A DNA stretch of 53,458 nucleotides from an uncultured Sphingobacteriaceae bacterium (GTDB lineage: Bacteria; Bacteroidota; Bacteroidia; Sphingobacteriales; Sphingobacteriaceae): contig CAMPKC010000027.1 in assembly GCA_946887045.1 (NCBI GenBank), forward strand, positions 1-53,458, given 5' to 3'. A program made the position numbers and the translations under genes. Of the stretch, positions 1-8,128 are shown piece after piece (within the stretch, counting starts at the first letter, position 1; each line of letters begins with the position of its first letter). The notes under the pieces are model-generated. The model was not told the origin of the DNA and made no database searches. It saw nothing but the letters and a program-made list of their open reading frames with translations.

Positions 1-11
1 GGTCGATGCCG

Positions 12-19
12 TATTTTTG
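12..19 (+). promoter_or_regulatory. Stranded native ahcY promoter (-7 box)
   Basis: TATTTTTG matches the Bacteroidota -7 consensus TAnnTTTG and lies 24 bp before the ATG of the displaced ahcY 5' fragment at 43. The -33 region would fall outside the window. I infer this is the original ahcY promoter, now separated from ahcY by the integrated element. Confidence 0.45.
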
Positions 20-37
20 TAGTTCATTTTAAAAAAC

Positions 38-61
38 AAACTATGTCATCAGTAGGGACAA
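38..61 (+). repeat. attL direct repeat
   Basis: This is the left copy of the attachment-site repeat: 18 identical bases (38-55, AAACTATGTCATCAGTAG), one mismatch (G here, A at 11125), then GACAA. It contains the ATG and first codons of ahcY. Confidence 0.85.
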
Positions 62-78
62 ATCACATAGTTTTCTAA
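43..78 (+). pseudogene. Displaced 5' fragment of ahcY (11 codons)
   Basis: The ATG is followed by codons for SSVGTNHIVF and then TAA. The first codons match those of intact ahcY ([10 protein letters not shown]) and then diverge where element sequence begins. It is the chromosomal 5' end of ahcY cut off by the insertion; it can only yield an 11-residue peptide. Confidence 0.6.
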
Positions 79-160
79 TATTTGCCTCTGTAAAAATCCT
101 TTCTTGTGCTCTGATTATCCAGCTTTTAATATTTACCACGATTAATAAATATTTATCAAT

Positions 161-191
161 GTGTGCAAGTTGTTTGCAAATGTGTGTGCAA
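161..191 (+). repeat. Left-end arm-type repeats of the element
   Basis: GTGTGCAAGT (161-170) is followed by TGTTTGCAA-N4-GTGTGCAA (171-191). The second unit recurs at 11034-11054 near the right end with 18 of 21 bases identical. They are probably integrase or excisionase arm-binding sites; they could also control the integrase gene that starts at 208. Confidence 0.5.
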
Positions 192-207
192 GTAGGTATA
201 TTTAAGC

Positions 208-1440
208 ATGGCAAATGCAAGCATCTTTCTGGACAAGCGATTTAAGTTAATTGATGAAACTTTTCGCATTCGTCTCCGGGTAAGCCACGAAAGAAAGTCT
301 ATTTACATCAAGTTGCCTTATTCTTTGAATGAGAAGGACTATCGGAAGGTAGTTACCGGCTTAAATATGAACAATAACGCTGACCTGCAGAAGATAAGAA
401 AAGAGGTTAAGGCGGCTGAAGCGAAGGCCAATAGCATTATAAAAGATTTAAATCCTTTCAATTTTTCAGTATTCCAAAATTTCTATAATCAAACAGCGGG
501 CCGAAATGATATTATTACGTTGCTTAGCGAAAGGTCTGCTCAACTTGAAAAGGAAAATAAGTTTGCAAATAGTAATCTTTATAAGCAGGCATCGAAGCTA
601 TTTGCCAAGTATACGTTAGAAGCAAAGAAGCAATCGATATTTAAAATTGAGGAGCTAACTCCTGAAGGGTTAAAGGCATTTGAATCATGGGCCGTTAAAA
701 ACGATTATAGCCTCACTACGGTAGGGATGTATCTTATTCGGACTAAAGCTATTTTAAATACTTTAATGCGTACTGGTGAGCTTAATAAAGCAAATTATCC
801 GTTTGGAAAAAAAGAACATGGCTTATATCCGATCCCTAAAGCGGCTAATGCAAAGCGGCCTTTAACACTGGTTGAAATTATGGAGCTTTATAACTATGAT
901 GCTAAATCTGATTTGCATTTGTTCGCAAAAGACATGTTTATGTTTTCCTATCTAGCAAGCGGCATGAACCTCTACGATGTATTCAGATTAAAACATTCAG
1001 ATTTTGACAAAGATCGTTTTACATTTATCCGTAAAAAGACTGAAAGCAAAAAGACTGATAAGATAACCGTTCTATTAAATGATGACCTACGAAGTATTAT
1101 AGAGCGTCATAGCATCCGCAAAATAGGCAACGACTATGTATTTAATGTACTTGGTCCCGGAATGAGCTTACAGGAAGAGAATCAGGCTGTCAGACGGATG
1201 ATTACTAATATTAATCAGGCGTTGAAAGTCATTGCTAAGAAGATTGGAATACCAGAAACCATCTCTACTTATTATGCTAGACATTCGTTTGCTAATATTC
1301 TTATGGAAAGTGAAGCGCCACTGGCCTTTATATCCAAGAAGCTTGGACATAGCGACTTAGCCACAACGCAAAGCTATTTATCACAGTTCAGCAAGGAGAG
1401 CGAAGTGTTGTATACAGCTAAACTCCTAAAGAAGGCTTAG
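208..1440 (+). CDS. Tyrosine integrase of the ahcY-inserted element (IntDOT-like)
   Basis: This site-specific recombinase would integrate and excise the element at the ahcY start. The 410 residues are the usual length of Bacteroidota CTn/phage integrases: an N-terminal arm-binding part (about 1-80), a SAM-like core-binding domain (about 100-210) and a C-terminal catalytic domain. Visible catalytic motifs are Y-A-R358-H-S, L-G-H-S and the nucleophile Tyr390 in QSYL. The box I position usually read as G-x-R is GMN here (Asn254). Loss of the box I arginine is known for IntDOT-type enzymes, so this probably is not inactivation. The gene lies 150 bp inside attL and reads inward, the standard position for the element's own integrase. 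Start ATG 208 follows an AT-rich leader. Confidence 0.93.
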   Translation: MANASIFLDKRFKLIDETFRIRLRVSHERKSIYIKLPYSLNEKDYRKVVTGLNMNNNADLQKIRKEVKAAEAKANSIIKDLNPFNFSVFQNFYNQTAGRNDIITLLSERSAQLEKENKFANSNLYKQASKLFAKYTLEAKKQSIFKIEELTPEGLKAFESWAVKNDYSLTTVGMYLIRTKAILNTLMRTGELNKANYPFGKKEHGLYPIPKAANAKRPLTLVEIMELYNYDAKSDLHLFAKDMFMFSYLASGMNLYDVFRLKHSDFDKDRFTFIRKKTESKKTDKITVLLNDDLRSIIERHSIRKIGNDYVFNVLGPGMSLQEENQAVRRMITNINQALKVIAKKIGIPETISTYYARHSFANILMESEAPLAFISKKLGHSDLATTQSYLSQFSKESEVLYTAKLLKKA

Positions 1441-1471
1441 CTATTATCCTAAATATTATTGAATTAAGAAT

Positions 1472-2383
1472 ATGCCATTAAATTTTATTAAGCCGATTGA
1501 TGAAGAGAAATACTACTACGTTTATTCTCGAGACGAAGAATTAATGGTTTATTATGAATCTTTACTAAAAAGCGTACATCTAAAGCTCTCGCTTCAAACA
1601 AAATTGGATGAATTAGCAAAATTACTATCAGTTACAAAGGAGTGGGATAGAGTACTGGCACATAGATTGAATAATGCTCCGTCAATGCAAATAGCGATGG
1701 ATATATTTAAGGCTGAATTGCTAACTCTTGTTGATTGTAGTGATGTAGAAGGAGAGGAGAATGACAACTATTTGGCCAAACTAAGATATGTAGGCTATAA
1801 TAGATCCCTGTCTGGCGAGAATCCCCCACTTATTGCTTTAGGTCATTTAGTTCTTAAAGAGGTATATCAACACGTAGATGGTGAAGACAACTTAATTAAA
1901 GTCTCTGCGCCCTTTGATGTGGAAGTGATTGTTCGGACTGTCGCACAGGGGGCTGCTTTAGCCTATTACTTAAATGATCCACAGCGATTTATCGCTTCCG
2001 TTTCAAATGAAGTCGAAAGCACAAATACATCTACTATCCGTGAGCGGCTAAGGAGATATAATTTTTTTGAATTAGAAAAGGTGGCAAAGCTCAAGAACTC
2101 AGATGGGCTTATTAATTTATTAGTGAATAGCAAAACACCTTATCAGGTGGCGATGCTTGAATATCTAGGCTTTAATGACTATCTCAGGAAAAATCATTCC
2201 AATAATTCAAATACAAAGCGTAACGAAATATTGGCTAAAATTCTAGGTGTTAGTTTTGACACCGCAAAAAACTTAGTAAACACTTTAACTCCTAACGCAG
2301 GGACCAGTGAAGATCGTAAGGCCAGGTACACGTCATGGATGCATGTAAAAACAGTTATAAACGATTATAATAAACTTCATTAA
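1472..2383 (+). CDS. Unknown 303-aa element protein
   Basis: I do not recognise a family. The protein is soluble, with no signal peptide or membrane segments, and has an acidic stretch (VEGEEND) near residue 95. Its C-terminal 55 residues (KRNEILAKILGVSFDTAKNLVN, then NDYNKL) look like a helix-turn-helix-like helical unit. It starts 31 bp after the integrase stop in the same direction, so it is probably co-transcribed with the integrase. The position suggests a role in regulation or recombination, but nothing in the sequence proves that. Confidence 0.7.
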   Translation: MPLNFIKPIDEEKYYYVYSRDEELMVYYESLLKSVHLKLSLQTKLDELAKLLSVTKEWDRVLAHRLNNAPSMQIAMDIFKAELLTLVDCSDVEGEENDNYLAKLRYVGYNRSLSGENPPLIALGHLVLKEVYQHVDGEDNLIKVSAPFDVEVIVRTVAQGAALAYYLNDPQRFIASVSNEVESTNTSTIRERLRRYNFFELEKVAKLKNSDGLINLLVNSKTPYQVAMLEYLGFNDYLRKNHSNNSNTKRNEILAKILGVSFDTAKNLVNTLTPNAGTSEDRKARYTSWMHVKTVINDYNKLH

Positions 2384-2435
2384 AGAAAGGTAGTACTACC
2401 ATATTTCTGCCCCAAAATGCCCCTCGTACCATTGC

Positions 2436-2747
2436 ATGTACTTAAAATACAATGTAATGGAAGTAATAACCCACAGTAATTTTCCTGAGTATATCGGACA
2501 ACTGTTAGCGAAAATTGATCGGATTGAAACAATTATTGCGAGCTATCCGATAAGCCATGAACAGCCACAGACTAAATACGTGGCAATGAAAGAAGCTGAA
2601 AGAATAACCAGTAAGTCAGCAAACGCTTTAAGAGTTCAGATCTCCCTGGGTAATTTAAGATCTATCAAAAAAGGTTCTCGTCATTATTTTGAAAGGGAAT
2701 ACTTGGAGAAATGGATAGTAGGGGATATCAAAGAAGAAAGGAGTTAA
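2436..2747 (+). CDS. Excisionase-like helix-turn-helix protein
   Basis: This small DNA-binding protein has a short N-terminal coiled region (residues 15-40) and a C-terminal excisionase/MerR-like helix-turn-helix. The segment KYVAMKEAERI is followed by NALRVQISLGNLRSIKKG and YFEREYLEKWI, the usual pattern for Bacteroidota DNA-binding domain-17/excisionase proteins. Met8 (ATG 2457) is an equally plausible start, because the first seven residues are not typical. It lies after the integrase and unknown protein and 3 bp before the next gene, so it is probably one operon. A role as the recombination directionality factor is an inference from position. Confidence 0.7.
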   Translation: MYLKYNVMEVITHSNFPEYIGQLLAKIDRIETIIASYPISHEQPQTKYVAMKEAERITSKSANALRVQISLGNLRSIKKGSRHYFEREYLEKWIVGDIKEERS

Positions 2748-2750
2748 GCC

Positions 2751-3056
2751 ATGACAGCAATAACTCCTTCAAATCCTTTAAACTCAGAGCCTAAAGGTAA
2801 CTATTTTCACAGGCAATTACTACAGGCCAAAGAAGCCTTTTTTGAGCAGCCTTGCACAATGCGAATGGTAGAGGTCTATACTGGGATACTCCGCCCCAAT
2901 ATCTGCCGCTACGTTGCGACACTAAAGGACTCAGGACTTATTCAGCTCTACAAGGTAGGGCGATGCCCTTATACAAATCACAGGGCAGGTTTTTACACAA
3001 CTAATCCGGCTCTGTTTTCTAAGCCTCAGCAATTAAGCCTATTTGAACAAAACTAA
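2751..3056 (+). CDS. Small winged-helix-like protein
   Basis: The 101-residue soluble protein has a central segment (FEQPCTMRMVEVYTG, then RPNICRYVATLKDSGLIQ) that reads like a winged helix: recognition helix, then a wing containing LYKVGRCPYTNHRAGFYTTNP. The family is common on Bacteroidota mobile elements and has no established function. It starts 3 bp after the stop of the upstream helix-turn-helix gene, preceded by a purine-rich GAAAGGAG, and its stop overlaps the ATG of the next small ORF, so tight translational coupling is likely. Confidence 0.65.
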   Translation: MTAITPSNPLNSEPKGNYFHRQLLQAKEAFFEQPCTMRMVEVYTGILRPNICRYVATLKDSGLIQLYKVGRCPYTNHRAGFYTTNPALFSKPQQLSLFEQN

Positions 3057-3184
3057 TGGAAGGGCCAATAATTCTTCCAAAACCAAAGGCAAAGGTGGTT
3101 AGAATCAAAGCCAAGATCAATAGGCGGTTTTGTAAGGAAGTGTTAAGGCTTGCCTGTGAACTGGGGCCTAATCAAAAAGGATAA
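3056..3184 (+). CDS. Small basic 42-aa ORF coupled to its neighbours
   Basis: The ATG overlaps the last base of the upstream stop (TAATG), and the stop TAA (3182-3184) is 4 bp before the ATG of the replication gene. The peptide begins MEGPIILPKPKAKVVRIKAK, continues INRRFCKEVLRLACELGPNQKG and is strongly basic. Its gapless position between two genes argues that it is translated. No family is recognised. Confidence 0.5.
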   Translation: MEGPIILPKPKAKVVRIKAKINRRFCKEVLRLACELGPNQKG

Positions 3185-3188
3185 GCTT

Positions 3189-4142
3189 ATGTATGACTTC
3201 ATCAGGCTTGAAACCAAATCATTGAGTTTTTTACATGATTTGTTAAAGGCGCCATTGTTGAAAAATAAGGTTTCCGGCTATAATCATGACACTGCTGAAG
3301 TATTAGGCACTATCAAGGTAAAATACCAGGGATTGACCTTTGAGCTCTTTGTAACGGGTCGTATAGTCATATTTGGTAGTCTACATAAGTACTTCAACAA
3401 TGGGGATCATAATTACAATGATTTCGGATACAATCAGCTAATTGGCGTGATAAATGACTTGAAAGATAAGTTTGGTCCCGATATTTTAAATATGACCGTT
3501 ACAGGGCTCGAATTTGGAATTAATATCAATACTCCATTTACTCCTCAGAGGTTTACTGAGAGGTGTATAAGCCACTTTAACAAAGAACGTACACCGATAA
3601 TTAGAGATGATCTTAAAGGCTACGATAAAGGAATATCTTTTAACAGTACAGACTATAGAATTAAGATTTATAATAAGTCGAAGCAGTATAAACAACCTGT
3701 AAATATCCTTAGACTGGAGGTTAAGTACTTACGCAGTAGAGTATTTGAAAGCGCAGACATTAAATCCTTTAAAGATGTGCTAAACAGTCATTCAATTGAT
3801 GCTCTAGCGAATGATTTATTTAAAAGGGTGGAGGAGGTGGTGTACAATGAGGATTTAAACAGAAGTAAGTTAACCAGAAACGAAGAGAGGATTTATTTAG
3901 AGTGTATTAATTCTCAATACTGGAAGCAATGGACTAAAGAAAAAAGAAGTAAAAAGAAGATTCAATTCACGCAACTAATTAAAAAGTACTCAATATCCCA
4001 CGATAAGGCCCTTGTTCTTGATCTCATGAAACGGAAATACTTACAGCTTATGAATCATAATAAAAGTGGTCACGATTTCCAAGACTATAAAACAGGTTAC
4101 TATTCACGATTTCCACATTTAAGTATTGTTGGAAATGGTTAA
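3189..4142 (+). CDS. Putative phage/plasmid replication initiator (gpII/CRI-like)
   Basis: The protein probably nicks the origin to start rolling-circle replication. The order of landmarks matches the filamentous-phage gpII class: MYDFIRL start, a GSLHKYFN segment, the hydrophobic strand LEFGININ, a YRIKIYNKSKQY segment, then ILRLEVKYLRSR and a basic helical C-terminus. The catalytic tyrosine cannot be assigned by eye. I use ATG 3189 (317 aa); the frame is open from a TTG at 3150, but that start would lie inside the upstream small ORF. The palindrome-rich region at 8129-8399 in the same element would suit an origin. An alternative is an unrelated element protein with the same fold pattern. 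Confidence 0.5.
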   Translation: MYDFIRLETKSLSFLHDLLKAPLLKNKVSGYNHDTAEVLGTIKVKYQGLTFELFVTGRIVIFGSLHKYFNNGDHNYNDFGYNQLIGVINDLKDKFGPDILNMTVTGLEFGININTPFTPQRFTERCISHFNKERTPIIRDDLKGYDKGISFNSTDYRIKIYNKSKQYKQPVNILRLEVKYLRSRVFESADIKSFKDVLNSHSIDALANDLFKRVEEVVYNEDLNRSKLTRNEERIYLECINSQYWKQWTKEKRSKKKIQFTQLIKKYSISHDKALVLDLMKRKYLQLMNHNKSGHDFQDYKTGYYSRFPHLSIVGNG

Positions 4143-4204
4143 CAGCTATAAGCTTTACTATACTTTACTTTTTTCTAAAAACAAGCAATTAAATCAAAGA
4201 CAAA

Positions 4205-4501
4205 ATGATAAACACTAAATGCAATTTAAAGTACATTTTAACCATTGAAGGGACTGACTATAATTTAATAGAGCAGCCGTCAGGATGGGAGCAACTCGAT
4301 AAAGTAAGAGAAACACAGCTACAGTTTAAAAATGAAGGTGCGAAGCTCCTACGAGGCGCCTTTTACCGCCAGGGGATTGAAGCGGATGTATGTCTAACTG
4401 TAAAGCATCAAGGGGATAATATCTACTCCGGAGGGTTAGACTTCTCCAAGTTTAAGGATATCGATAGCGGCGTTCTAATACACTTAATTAAAGCCATTTA
4501 A
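4205..4501 (+). CDS. 98-aa stand-alone copy of the N-terminal domain of the 672-aa protein
   Basis: Residues 8-90 align with residues 13-120 of the next gene. Shared blocks are Y-x-L-x-I-x-GTDY-x-L, GWD/E, the segment EGAKLLRGAFYRQGIEADV against DGADLLRAEFYQFGIEAKV, and GLDFSKFKD against ALDFSRFKD. The copy lacks the RSDLYFGMARTF segment between them. It lies 14 bp upstream of the full-length gene in the same direction. It could be a degenerate duplicate or a small protein competing for the same assembly partner; the second is speculation. Confidence 0.6.
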   Translation: MINTKCNLKYILTIEGTDYNLIEQPSGWEQLDKVRETQLQFKNEGAKLLRGAFYRQGIEADVCLTVKHQGDNIYSGGLDFSKFKDIDSGVLIHLIKAI

Positions 4502-4514
4502 TCAATAGATAATT

Positions 4515-6533
4515 ATGTCAACAACAAACCGGATTCAGCCTCAAGATTTTCGCTATACGCTTAAGATAAGAGGGACAGACTACGTTCTTGCTTTCTCTCC
4601 GGGTGGATGGGATGAATCATTGATAACCTGGAAAAGAAGCGATCTGTATTTTGGTATGGCCAGAACATTCACAGTGTCACTTGATTTTGTCAAAGATGGT
4701 GCAGATTTACTGAGAGCCGAGTTCTATCAATTCGGGATCGAAGCGAAGGTTGATTTGCTTATCGAAGAGCTAAACTCTGACACATGGCAGTATGAAACTC
4801 TATTATTAGGGGCTTTAGATTTTTCAAGGTTTAAAGATTCGGACCATATCGTTACCATTACAGTAATGGAAGGGGGCATTACACAGCAAATAAAGGCGTA
4901 TGAGAACATCGCCTATGAAATTGATATAGATGTGCCGGAAGCGATAGAGGTGGAGTTTCCGGGGCTCCCATTGCAGCAAACGTTTACTGACGTTCAAATC
5001 CCGTTTACTGGAAGTTTAGGATTTAATGCTTATATCCCTGGGTTATCGAATATCCTTCACGATTTAACTACCAGCTCAATAGAAATTCAAGAGGTAGAGA
5101 ATCAGCATTTTTCAGGCATTGGGGCGAGCCCTGATTACACAAGCTCCAGTAAATGGTTTTTAAAGAATATTTCCGCATCGGCAATTACAATAAACCTATA
5201 CTTTGAAATTAAAGGTGCATTCAATGGGCTTAACTTAATCGTTGGGATCTATAATAACTCCAACGTAAAGATTGGTGATATCTTTAATGGATTAACCGGG
5301 ATAAAATCTGAAATAGTAAATACTGTTTCTTTTTCCGTGGCGCCAGGAGAACGGATCTTTTATGATGTCAGGTACGGGACAGGTAGTGTTGCTATTTTCA
5401 AAATAGACGAAGGCTTAATTAAATGCTCTTTTGGTTCAGCTTTTGCCGCTACTACATGTAAAGTCTTACGACCTAAATACGTATTTGATAAGCTAATGGA
5501 GAAAATGAACGGATCTCCTATTGAAACACAAAGCTTTTTACTGGAGGAATGGGAGCAATTAACAATCACCTCGGGAGATGCTATAAGGGGGATTGTTGGC
5601 GCCAAGCTCAAAACTTCTTTCCGCGATTTCTTCCAGTCAATAAACAGTACGTTAAATATTGGGTTCAGCGTTGAGAACGGGAAACCAACCTTAGAGGCAA
5701 AATCCTATTACTATAAATCAAACCTCCCGGCGGCCAATGTCGGAACAATAAAGAACTTCTCTTTAGAGCCTGCAGACGAGTACATGTATAACTCTGTCAA
5801 AATAGGCTATCAGAACCAGAACTACGACGAGCTGAACGGAAGAGATGAATTTAACGCGACTCAGGTTTACAGCCTGCCTGTTACCAGGATACAAAAAGAA
5901 CTAAATCTAGTTTCTCCGTATCGGGCAGATTGCTTTGGTATTGAGTATACGCGGATTAATTTAAGCGGAAAGGATAGCACCGATTCAAAAGGGGATAATG
6001 ATACGTTCTTTATTTACATCAAGCCGGATCTTGAACCAGCAAGAACAGTATACAGGCCTGAGCGATCAGAATCTTATACAAGCGTTACGGGCGTTTTATC
6101 GCCTACTAATGTGTTTAACTTAAAACTAAGCCCTAAGCAGTGCCTAAAGCGTCACGGAGATTATTTGCGGAGTATCTTACATAGATTAGAAGCTAAGCAA
6201 GTAACTTTTGAGTCTGCAGACAAGAATACGGACCTGGTTACCGTAGACTTAAACGGAGTGCGAACAGCGGAAAAAGATAGTATTACCGTAACCAAATTAA
6301 GGGAAAGCATATTTTTGCCTTACATGGCTTCCATCACCGCCGCATTTCCAAAAAACATCTTGAGTTTATTAGATAAATTCCCGACCGGATTTATTAAATT
6401 CACATACAAGGGTAGTGATTTTCAGTTGTTTATATTAGAAGCATCGGTTGATGTAGCCAAAAATAAGGAACAAGAGTTTAGGGGGCTTTTAGCGCCTAAT
6501 AATGATTTATTTAAGTTTTTGAGAAAGAAATAG
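4515..6533 (+). CDS. Putative phage structural (tail/baseplate-like) protein, 672 aa
   Basis: This large soluble protein without signal peptide is beta-rich by composition. The N-terminal domain (about 10-125: RGTDYVLAFSPGGWDESL, FVKDGADLLRAEFY, GALDFSRFKD) is of a type I associate with uncharacterised Bacteroidota phage and prophage proteins. The middle carries hub-like segments (TSFRDFFQSINSTLNIGF, EPADEYMYNSVKIGY). The C-terminus ends in a basic helix. No catalytic motif is visible. A virion or tail role is inferred, and it is the only structural-looking gene in the element. Confidence in a protein-coding gene is very high; confidence in the role is low. Confidence 0.55.
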   Translation: MSTTNRIQPQDFRYTLKIRGTDYVLAFSPGGWDESLITWKRSDLYFGMARTFTVSLDFVKDGADLLRAEFYQFGIEAKVDLLIEELNSDTWQYETLLLGALDFSRFKDSDHIVTITVMEGGITQQIKAYENIAYEIDIDVPEAIEVEFPGLPLQQTFTDVQIPFTGSLGFNAYIPGLSNILHDLTTSSIEIQEVENQHFSGIGASPDYTSSSKWFLKNISASAITINLYFEIKGAFNGLNLIVGIYNNSNVKIGDIFNGLTGIKSEIVNTVSFSVAPGERIFYDVRYGTGSVAIFKIDEGLIKCSFGSAFAATTCKVLRPKYVFDKLMEKMNGSPIETQSFLLEEWEQLTITSGDAIRGIVGAKLKTSFRDFFQSINSTLNIGFSVENGKPTLEAKSYYYKSNLPAANVGTIKNFSLEPADEYMYNSVKIGYQNQNYDELNGRDEFNATQVYSLPVTRIQKELNLVSPYRADCFGIEYTRINLSGKDSTDSKGDNDTFFIYIKPDLEPARTVYRPERSESYTSVTGVLSPTNVFNLKLSPKQCLKRHGDYLRSILHRLEAKQVTFESADKNTDLVTVDLNGVRTAEKDSITVTKLRESIFLPYMASITAAFPKNILSLLDKFPTGFIKFTYKGSDFQLFILEASVDVAKNKEQEFRGLLAPNNDLFKFLRKK

Positions 6534-6547
6534 AGTGTATTAAAATT

Positions 6548-6853
6548 ATGGAAATTACAATGGATTTTGATCAGCTTCAGAAACTTATGGTCGATTGCGT
6601 GGAGTTAGGAACAATGAAGACTTTAGTTGAAATGAATATTTTGAAACCTTTTCTTTCTAAAAGGGAAGCTTACAAAAAATATGGGCGGGGAACTGTAGAT
6701 AGGTGGATAAGAGAAGGCAATTTAAAGGCAGTTAAAGACGGGAGCACCTCATCAAGTATCCGATTAGATCGGATGAAATTAGAGGTCCTTTCTAAAGCAT
6801 CTACCAGGCATACTTATTTAACGCTCGAGGAAAGAAGGCAGAGTAAACAATAG
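6548..6853 (+). CDS. Helix-turn-helix protein, paralogue of the 8766-9053 gene
   Basis: The helix-turn-helix lies in the middle: SKREAYKKYG, TVDRWIREGNLKAVKDG, then a charged C-terminus ending HTYLTLEERRQ. The minus-strand gene at 8766-9053 has the same plan (SEAYRRYTQRKVDSWIRTGELLAVKRG, HSYLT). The gene follows the 672-aa gene by 14 bp, so it ends the rightward operon. Its stop codon is embedded in a GTAAACA-ATA-GTAAACA repeat, which may be a binding site for this or a related regulator. Confidence 0.65.
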   Translation: MEITMDFDQLQKLMVDCVELGTMKTLVEMNILKPFLSKREAYKKYGRGTVDRWIREGNLKAVKDGSTSSSIRLDRMKLEVLSKASTRHTYLTLEERRQSKQ

Positions 6854-6859
6854 TAAACA
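6843..6859 (+). repeat. Iteron-like pair GTAAACA-ATA-GTAAACA
   Basis: Two 7-bp units spaced by ATA (10-bp period, one helical turn) overlap the stop codon of the helix-turn-helix gene. The same pair recurs, in degenerate or inverted form, at 7912-7930, 8143-8159, 8573-8589 and 8666-8684. Confidence 0.6.
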
Positions 6860-6990
6860 TTTGGAGAGCCTTTGCTGTTCATTCAGTAAGCTTTATTCGC
6901 TCCGATTTTATTATATTTATTCTATTTAGAATAATTGAAAATCAGTTAGTTAGCTATTGTTTTTCTATTGTTTAATCATATCTTAGCAGT

Positions 6991-7129
6991 GCGAAACACG
7001 TTGGCGTAAGTCAGCAATTATTTTTATTTACATACCCCAAGCGAGCAGGTTAGCCCTGTAATTCTTCCGTTAAGTCGGCGTGTTTCGCAGCGCTTGGGAT
7101 TTTTACTATAACATTAAATGCGAAACACG
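6991..7129 (+). other. Interlocked inverted repeats before the 211-aa gene (possible pseudoknot/switch)
   Basis: GCGAAACACG (6991-7000) can pair with CGTGTTTCGC (7079-7088). CCCAAGCG (7036-7043), in the loop of that stem, can pair with CGCTTGGG (7091-7098), outside it. That order is the topology of a pseudoknot. A third copy of GCGAAACACG at 7120-7129 overlaps the start codon (ATG 7118) of the next gene and could compete for 7079-7088, hiding the start. Whether it acts as RNA, as operator DNA or as a replication site cannot be told from sequence. Confidence 0.5.
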
Positions 7130-7753
7130 AAAAAAAAGCATTCCGAATTCATGCAATCAATTGAAGATCCCACAGAACAGCAGTTTAAGCTTGTGTGGGG
7201 CTTAAGTTACGAAGAGTCCTATAAATCTGTTTTAGACATATTTCAGACGTTTGGAGGGGATTTAGTATGGTTTAATGAGAGGTTTCACAAAATGGTTGAG
7301 ACGATTCTTTATGGGCGCAACGATTTTATATTAGATGCACAAGATATAAAGGAATGTTCCGAAGTTATGAGAGCTGTTTCTAAGCTTTTATCTCTTGCGT
7401 ATGACCGTCGCAATCGTGGAATTTCTTTTGGATATAAGATAGATGGACTTACTGATGGAACGCCTCATTTTATTATTGACGAGGTTTTAGATGAAATAAT
7501 CTCACATGCTGGAGAGGAGAGTACTAGACTGGAATTCGCAACCATGTTCGCATTTTTCATTTGTCCCCAGGCATGTAGGCCATTAACTGCTACGGATCAT
7601 GGCGATATTTTATTCACATGGAGGATACTGATTGAGCTTCTTAATAAACTAGAAAAGGCAACGCCGGGAATTAAAGACTATTTTGAAAATAAGGCTCAAA
7701 CCGAATTAGTTAATACAGCGATTGATACTTTAAATGGAGGTGTAAGAGTGTAG
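7118..7753 (+). CDS. Unknown 211-aa element protein
   Basis: I recognise no family. The protein is soluble, acidic to neutral and largely helical, without signal peptide. It has cysteines at 'DIKEC' and 'FFICPQACRP', and an HGDILFTWRILIELLNKLEKA helix near the C-terminus. The start ATG lies inside the third copy of the GCGAAACACG repeat, so its translation may be structure-controlled. It stands alone between the structured leader and the 1-kb non-coding region. Its role could be anything from replication control to cargo. Confidence 0.65.
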   Translation: MRNTKKKHSEFMQSIEDPTEQQFKLVWGLSYEESYKSVLDIFQTFGGDLVWFNERFHKMVETILYGRNDFILDAQDIKECSEVMRAVSKLLSLAYDRRNRGISFGYKIDGLTDGTPHFIIDEVLDEIISHAGEESTRLEFATMFAFFICPQACRPLTATDHGDILFTWRILIELLNKLEKATPGIKDYFENKAQTELVNTAIDTLNGGVRV

Positions 7754-7911
7754 CTGCATTATTTAGACATATTAGAAGATTTTAATACGGTCATACGCGC
7801 ATATTAAAAAGACTCACACTTCTATGTTCGTATGACTTTACAATATTTCAGAGAGTCAACACATCCAATAAACCGGGCTTTTTAGGCCAGATAACGACAA
7901 AAATACTGCTT

Positions 7912-7930
7912 GTTTTACCATTGTTTTACC
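7912..7930 (-). repeat. Iteron-like pair, inverted (GTTTTACC-ATT-GTTTTACC)
   Basis: Two 8-bp units lie on an 11-bp period; the reverse complement resembles the GTAAACA-ATA-GTAAACA pairs. An identical copy lies at 8666-8684. Confidence 0.6.
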
Positions 7931-8128
7931 ACTCTTTTTTAAAATCGCTAAAAAAGTGCCTTTCCGATGCCGTTAAGGATGTTTTCTGAAAAAGAACTCC
8001 AAATTAAGTGTTTGGAGTTCTAATTATTACTGAGTTTTTAGAGTCCATAAAAAGGAACATTGAATCTTGTTGTACTTAACTACGCTTAACTAATCTAAAA
8101 ATTCCCGAGTTTTTACAGTCGGTCATGG

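Noticed and set aside
1..37. tRNA or tmRNA attachment site at the element's left end
   Set aside because: No tRNA-like fold is present; the repeat matches the ahcY start instead.
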